9,016 nt of DNA, from positions 1-9,016 of the forward strand of contig JAHIUL010000215.1 in NCBI GenBank assembly GCA_018817195.1, written 5' to 3'. Position 1 is the first letter of the stretch; each line of letters starts with the position of its first letter. A program made the position numbers and the translations under genes. Under the pieces are notes generated by a model, which was not told where the DNA came from, did no database searches, and worked only from the letters and a program-made list of their open reading frames with translations. The stretch is from Candidatus Margulisiibacteriota bacterium. GTDB lineage: Bacteria; Margulisbacteria; WOR-1; O2-12-FULL-45-9. This document shows, piece by piece, positions 6,294 through 9,016 of the stretch.

Positions 6294-7394
6294 CTATCTC
6301 ATAAACGGCGGCAATTCTATATTATTATTGTTATTGTTTGAATTATTATTGGTAAGATTTTCACGGCCGTTGCTATTAGCCACTGTATTAACAGGTATTT
6401 TCTTCTTTGGCCGCAAGAAAGGCAGGGCCTCCTTGTCCTTTTTAGCTGATGGGATAAATCCACTGGCTATAACTGTAACAACAACATCCCCCTGTAATTT
6501 TTCATCAATAACCGCGCCAAAGATGATGTTAGCGTCAGGATCAACTGCATTGTAAATAACTTCCGCAGCTTCGTTGACTTCATAAAGAGTTAAGTCTGAT
6601 CCGCCGGTAACATTAAAAATAACACCCTTAGCTCCAGTAATGGTTTCTTCAAGCAGCGGAGATGAAATCGCAGATTCAGCTGCTTCTACCGCGCGGTTGT
6701 CACCTGAGCCTGTGCCAATGCCCATCATGGCAGAGCCAGCTTCATACATAATTGTCCTAACATCAGCAAAGTCAAGGTTAATTAATCCAGGAACTGTGAT
6801 TAAATCTGAGATACCTTTAACGCCCTGGCGCAAAACATCATCAGCAATGCGGAAAGCCTCAATAATTGAGGTTTTCTGTTCAACAACCTGGAGGAGCTTA
6901 TCGTTTGGAATAACAATTAAGGCATCAACCTTTTCTTTAAGCATGGCTACGCCTGTTTCTGCCTGTGAAATCCTGACCGGCCCTTCAAAGCGAAATGGTT
7001 TGGTAACAACCCCAACAGTTAAGCAGCCCATTTCCTTGGCAACTTCAGCAATAATTGGAGAAGCCCCGGTGCCGGTTCCCCCACCCATGCCCGCGGTCAA
7101 GAAAATCATGTCAGCCCCTTCTAGGGCTAACTTTATATCTTCGCGTGATTCCTCCGCCGCTTTTTGTCCCATATCAGGGTTTGCGCCCGCGCCTAAGCCC
7201 TTGGTAACTTTTTCGCCGATTTGGAGTTTATGGTCTGCCAAAGAAACACTTAAAGCCTGATGGTCAGTATTAACGCCCCAAAATTCAACACCTTTTAAGC
7301 CGCTGCCAATCATGCGGTTAACAGCATTGGTTCCGCCGCCGCCAACACCAAAAACTTTTATAGTGGCAAAGTTCTTACCATTACCATCATTCAT
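6294..7394 (-). CDS. ftsZ: Cell division protein FtsZ
   Basis: FtsZ is the tubulin-like GTPase that polymerises into the division ring at the inner face of the membrane. The 366 aa show the full family pattern: [15 protein letters not shown] (15-29), the tubulin signature [13 protein letters not shown] (101-113), PNDKLL (163-168), NLDFADV (206-212), the catalytic T7 loop that completes the next subunit's GTPase site, and the C-terminal peptide IELPPFMR (359-366) that binds membrane anchors. [10 protein letters not shown] (35-44) and the tail resemble cyanobacterial FtsZ. The linker is short, about 45 residues, with an asparagine-rich run at 349-358. The ATG is preceded by GGGGAAGGAG, about 10 nt away. 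It follows ftsQ after 85 bp with no ftsA between; an own promoter is predicted in that gap. The sequence appears complete and functional. Confidence 0.98.
   Translation of the reverse strand: MNDGNGKNFATIKVFGVGGGGTNAVNRMIGSGLKGVEFWGVNTDHQALSVSLADHKLQIGEKVTKGLGAGANPDMGQKAAEESREDIKLALEGADMIFLTAGMGGGTGTGASPIIAEVAKEMGCLTVGVVTKPFRFEGPVRISQAETGVAMLKEKVDALIVIPNDKLLQVVEQKTSIIEAFRIADDVLRQGVKGISDLITVPGLINLDFADVRTIMYEAGSAMMGIGTGSGDNRAVEAAESAISSPLLEETITGAKGVIFNVTGGSDLTLYEVNEAAEVIYNAVDPDANIIFGAVIDEKLQGDVVVTVIASGFIPSAKKDKEALPFLRPKKKIPVNTVANSNGRENLTNNNSNNNNNNIELPPFMR
6321..6350 (-). repeat. AAT/AAC codon repeat in the FtsZ linker
   Basis: Ten codons, all AAT or AAC except one TCA, encode [10 protein letters not shown] (residues 349-358) just before the C-terminal peptide. 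Such trinucleotide-like tracts can change length by slippage without breaking the frame, which is tolerated in the disordered FtsZ linker. Confidence 0.6.
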
Positions 7395-7443
7395 CTAAAT
7401 CATGCTCCTTCCCCGCAAATCGGGTATTGGATCTGTGTGATAT

Positions 7444-7471
7444 ATTGTAACATAAGCTTTTGCAATTGCAA
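7444..7471 (-). promoter_or_regulatory. Probable ftsZ promoter in the ftsQ-ftsZ gap
   Basis: On the minus strand TTGCAA (7471-7466) and TACAAT (7449-7444) are 16 bp apart; the -10 matches 5 of 6 and the -35 4 of 6. This would start an ftsZ transcript near 7437 with a leader of about 43 nt, including a small CCCG/CGGG hairpin (7412-7424) just before the ribosome site. Separate ftsZ expression is common because FtsZ is needed in larger amounts than FtsQ. Confidence 0.5.
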
Positions 7472-7472
7472 A
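7459..7472. promoter_or_regulatory. 14-bp perfect palindrome overlapping the -35 of the ftsZ promoter
   Basis: TTTGCAATTGCAAA is its own reverse complement and covers the predicted -35 box and the first part of the spacer. A dyad at this place is typical of a repressor operator for a dimeric regulator. No regulator is identified in the window, and an AT-rich 14-mer palindrome can occur by chance. Confidence 0.35.
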
Positions 7473-7479
7473 TAATCGC

Positions 7480-8250
7480 TTATTTATATCTTATAACAGG
7501 ATTATCCGGATAACGCACATCAACATAAGCCACCTGCGGCCATTTACCGGAAATTACCGGCAGCAGAGCGCCAAATACTTCCATTTTGCGCTTAACCTGC
7601 TCAGAGCTGCCTACTTTGACCTGCAAGATATCATCGAGCAAGAAGCTGACATTTTTTAAACCGCCCAGTTCGAGCTGTATCCTGCTTGATTCCAGGTAGC
7701 GGGACAGCTTTGAAATAATATCTGAGATTAAACCAGCTATTTCAGCATCAACATGATCATCCTTGAGCACATCTTTTTCATTTATACCGCTTACAACCGG
7801 CAGGTCAGCCATGTTGGCAACTGTTAATGATATTTTTGGATTGCGGTTTAGCACAAAACCCTGTTCATCAATAATAATTGACTTCTTGGCAAAGACAATT
7901 GTGGCAATTGGCTGTCTTTCTTCTATGCTTATAAGCACCGTTCCCGGAGGAATCCGGTAAAGGCGGAAGTTTTTTATGGGGGTGATATTACTTAAGTTTT
8001 TGCTGGCCCGGGAAAAATTAGCAAAAAACAGATTTTCTGATAAAGGAATAGCTGCCATAGCACGGATTTCATCGTCAGATAACATTTTTGTGCCATTGAC
8101 CACCACATCCTTAATCCCCCAGATCGGCAAAGTTAAAATATAATAGCCGAGCCCGGCAATTAAAAACAAAAATAAAAAGAAAAGCGGAAAACTAAATTTC
8201 CGCTTTTTTTTTCTTCGTCTTCCTTTTTTCTTTTCCTTCTTCTTTGACAT
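7480..8250 (-). CDS. ftsQ: Cell division protein FtsQ/DivIB
   Basis: FtsQ is a bitopic membrane protein of the divisome that links FtsB/FtsL to the septal synthesis machinery. The 256 aa have the expected order: a very basic cytoplasmic tail (1-18, mostly Lys/Arg), one membrane span (about 20-42), a POTRA domain (about 43-112, starting WGIKDVVVNGTKMLSDDEI and ending with IPPGTVLISIEERQP), then the beta domain (about 115-255), including IIIDEQGFVL (125-134) and the closing VDVRYPDNPVIRYK. Length is normal for the family. The ATG follows AGGGGGAT by a few bases. It begins 32 bp after ddl, and the ddl-ftsQ-ftsZ order confirms the call even though FtsQ is poorly conserved. A stretch of nine A residues and a terminator-like hairpin lie within the first 25 codons. 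Confidence 0.93.
   Translation of the reverse strand: MSKKKEKKKGRRRKKKRKFSFPLFFLFLFLIAGLGYYILTLPIWGIKDVVVNGTKMLSDDEIRAMAAIPLSENLFFANFSRASKNLSNITPIKNFRLYRIPPGTVLISIEERQPIATIVFAKKSIIIDEQGFVLNRNPKISLTVANMADLPVVSGINEKDVLKDDHVDAEIAGLISDIISKLSRYLESSRIQLELGGLKNVSFLLDDILQVKVGSSEQVKRKMEVFGALLPVISGKWPQVAYVDVRYPDNPVIRYK
8181..8212. terminator. Terminator-like hairpin inside the 5' end of ftsQ
   Basis: Positions 8181-8190 (AAAGCGGAAA) and 8197-8206 pair perfectly with a 6-base loop, followed on the plus strand by nine T (8204-8212). This is the form of an intrinsic terminator for plus-strand, antisense transcripts. Read on the minus strand, the same stem is followed by a T-rich but interrupted tract, so weak attenuation of ftsQ is also conceivable. 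It encodes KKRKFSFPLF, so codon composition alone (Lys then Phe) could create it. Confidence 0.35.
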
Positions 8251-8282
8251 CTATCCCCCTAACAACCTATCCACCAACTCAC

Positions 8283-9016
8283 TTAATATGCACTCTCAAG
8301 AATCCTTACCACCAGCTCATCAAATGAAATCCCCGCATACTCTGCCTCAGCCGGTAAATCTGATTGAGCAGTCATTCCCGGCAAAGTATTAACCTCATTA
8401 ACATAAGGCACACCATCTTTGCTAACAATAAAATCAACGCGGGAAACACCGTAACATCCTAAAGCTTTATGCGCAGCTACGGCAACTTGTTGCGTTTTTT
8501 CGTAAATTGGTTTTTTCAAGCGTGCTGGCAGGATAAAATCTGTCATCCCAGGGGTATATTTAGCATGATAGTCATAAAATTCATTCTTAGGCACTAATTC
8601 CAAAATTGGCAGGGCTTGAAGATCATTATTACGGCCAATAACGCCAACCGTAACCTCCTGCCCTTTAATATATTCTTCAACAAATACATCTTTAAATTCT
8701 TTAACTGTTTTTTTCAACACTTTATCCAAATCATTTTTGTTTTTGACTAAAGTAATACCCAAACTTGAACCTTCGGACGTGGGCTTAAGCATTAAAGGAA
8801 AAACAAAATTATCTTTTAACTGCTTTATTTCGTCATCAAGATTATTATTGCCGTCAACATCCATATAATGCGGTGTGGGAATCTTTGCTGCCTGAAAAAT
8901 CCGCTTTGAAGCCAATTTATTCATGGCCAGGGCAGAGGCTAAAACTTTTGAGCCGGTATAAGGAACCCCGCCTACTTCTAACAATCCCTGGACAGTCCCG
9001 TCTTCCCCAAATTTGC
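8283..9016 (-). CDS. ddl: D-alanine--D-alanine ligase (Ddl), N-terminus outside window
   Basis: This ATP-grasp enzyme joins two D-alanines for the peptidoglycan pentapeptide. The frame runs to the window edge: upstream of the TTG at 8984 the codons still read KFGEDGTVQG, the family's HGxxGEDGxxQG signature, so that TTG is internal and the gene continues to the right. Visible landmarks in order are GVPYTGSKVLASALAMNK, MLKPTSEGSSLG (ATP-binding loop), VEEYIKGQEVTVGV, EFYDYHAKY (the omega-loop tyrosine typical of D-Ala-D-Ala rather than D-Ala-D-lactate ligases), GVSRVDFIV and NEVNTLPGMT (metal and D-Ala binding). About 244 of the usual 300-370 residues are present. It is cytosolic and lies directly upstream of ftsQ (32 bp), consistent with one cell-wall and division operon. 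Confidence is high. Confidence 0.97.
   Translation of the reverse strand, partial: KFGEDGTVQGLLEVGGVPYTGSKVLASALAMNKLASKRIFQAAKIPTPHYMDVDGNNNLDDEIKQLKDNFVFPLMLKPTSEGSSLGITLVKNKNDLDKVLKKTVKEFKDVFVEEYIKGQEVTVGVIGRNNDLQALPILELVPKNEFYDYHAKYTPGMTDFILPARLKKPIYEKTQQVAVAAHKALGCYGVSRVDFIVSKDGVPYVNEVNTLPGMTAQSDLPAEAEYAGISFDELVVRILESAY

Noticed and set aside
6640..7260. Open frame of 206 codons on the plus strand
   Set aside because: It is antisense to ftsZ, one of the most conserved genes, and reflects codon bias of that gene.
8982..8984. TTG as the start of ddl
   Set aside because: The frame continues upstream to the window edge with the conserved KFGEDGTVQG segment, so this TTG is an internal leucine codon.

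Overview
All recognisable genes lie on the minus strand, so the window reads right to left as a continuous run of bacterial genes at moderate-to-low GC. I see no insertion sequence, CRISPR array, tRNA or rRNA. The FtsZ has cyanobacteria-like features (the GVEFW segment near the N-terminus and a C-terminal IELPPFMR tail). The order ddl-ftsQ-ftsZ with no ftsA also resembles cyanobacteria. This suggests a relative of the Cyanobacteria, for example a Margulisbacteria/Saganbacteria-type uncultured lineage. That placement is inference only; the window has no rRNA or other taxonomic marker.

Right third (9016 to 6294): the end of a division and cell-wall cluster. It holds the 3' part of ddl (D-Ala-D-Ala ligase, cut by the window edge), ftsQ and ftsZ. 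The position where ftsA usually lies holds only 85 bp, with a plausible sigma70-type promoter and a 14-bp perfect palindrome.

Middle (6266 to 956): a compact four-gene sugar operon behind a near-consensus promoter at 6238-6266. In transcription order it encodes a GT4 glycosyltransferase, a beta-phosphoglucomutase, a GH65 disaccharide phosphorylase and a second GT4 glycosyltransferase. Junctions are 2 bp, an 11-bp overlap and 4 bp, so the genes are probably translationally coupled. The GH65 enzyme would release beta-glucose 1-phosphate from an alpha-glucosyl disaccharide, and the mutase would convert it to glucose 6-phosphate. The glycosyltransferases may make a related glucoside or glycan.

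Left end (936 to 1): a separate unit with its own near-consensus promoter at 908-936 and a leader of about 200 nt. The leader contains a possible 49-codon ORF and a perfect Shine-Dalgarno sequence with no start codon after it. Next comes a gene for a small, exported, extremely acidic protein. It overlaps by 14 bp the start of a KamA-family radical SAM aminomutase that runs off the left edge. This aminomutase is identified by direct translation and would be easy to miss because it has no stop codon in the window.

The least explained part is the left unit: the long leader, the acidic exported protein and its coupling to a KamA-like enzyme.
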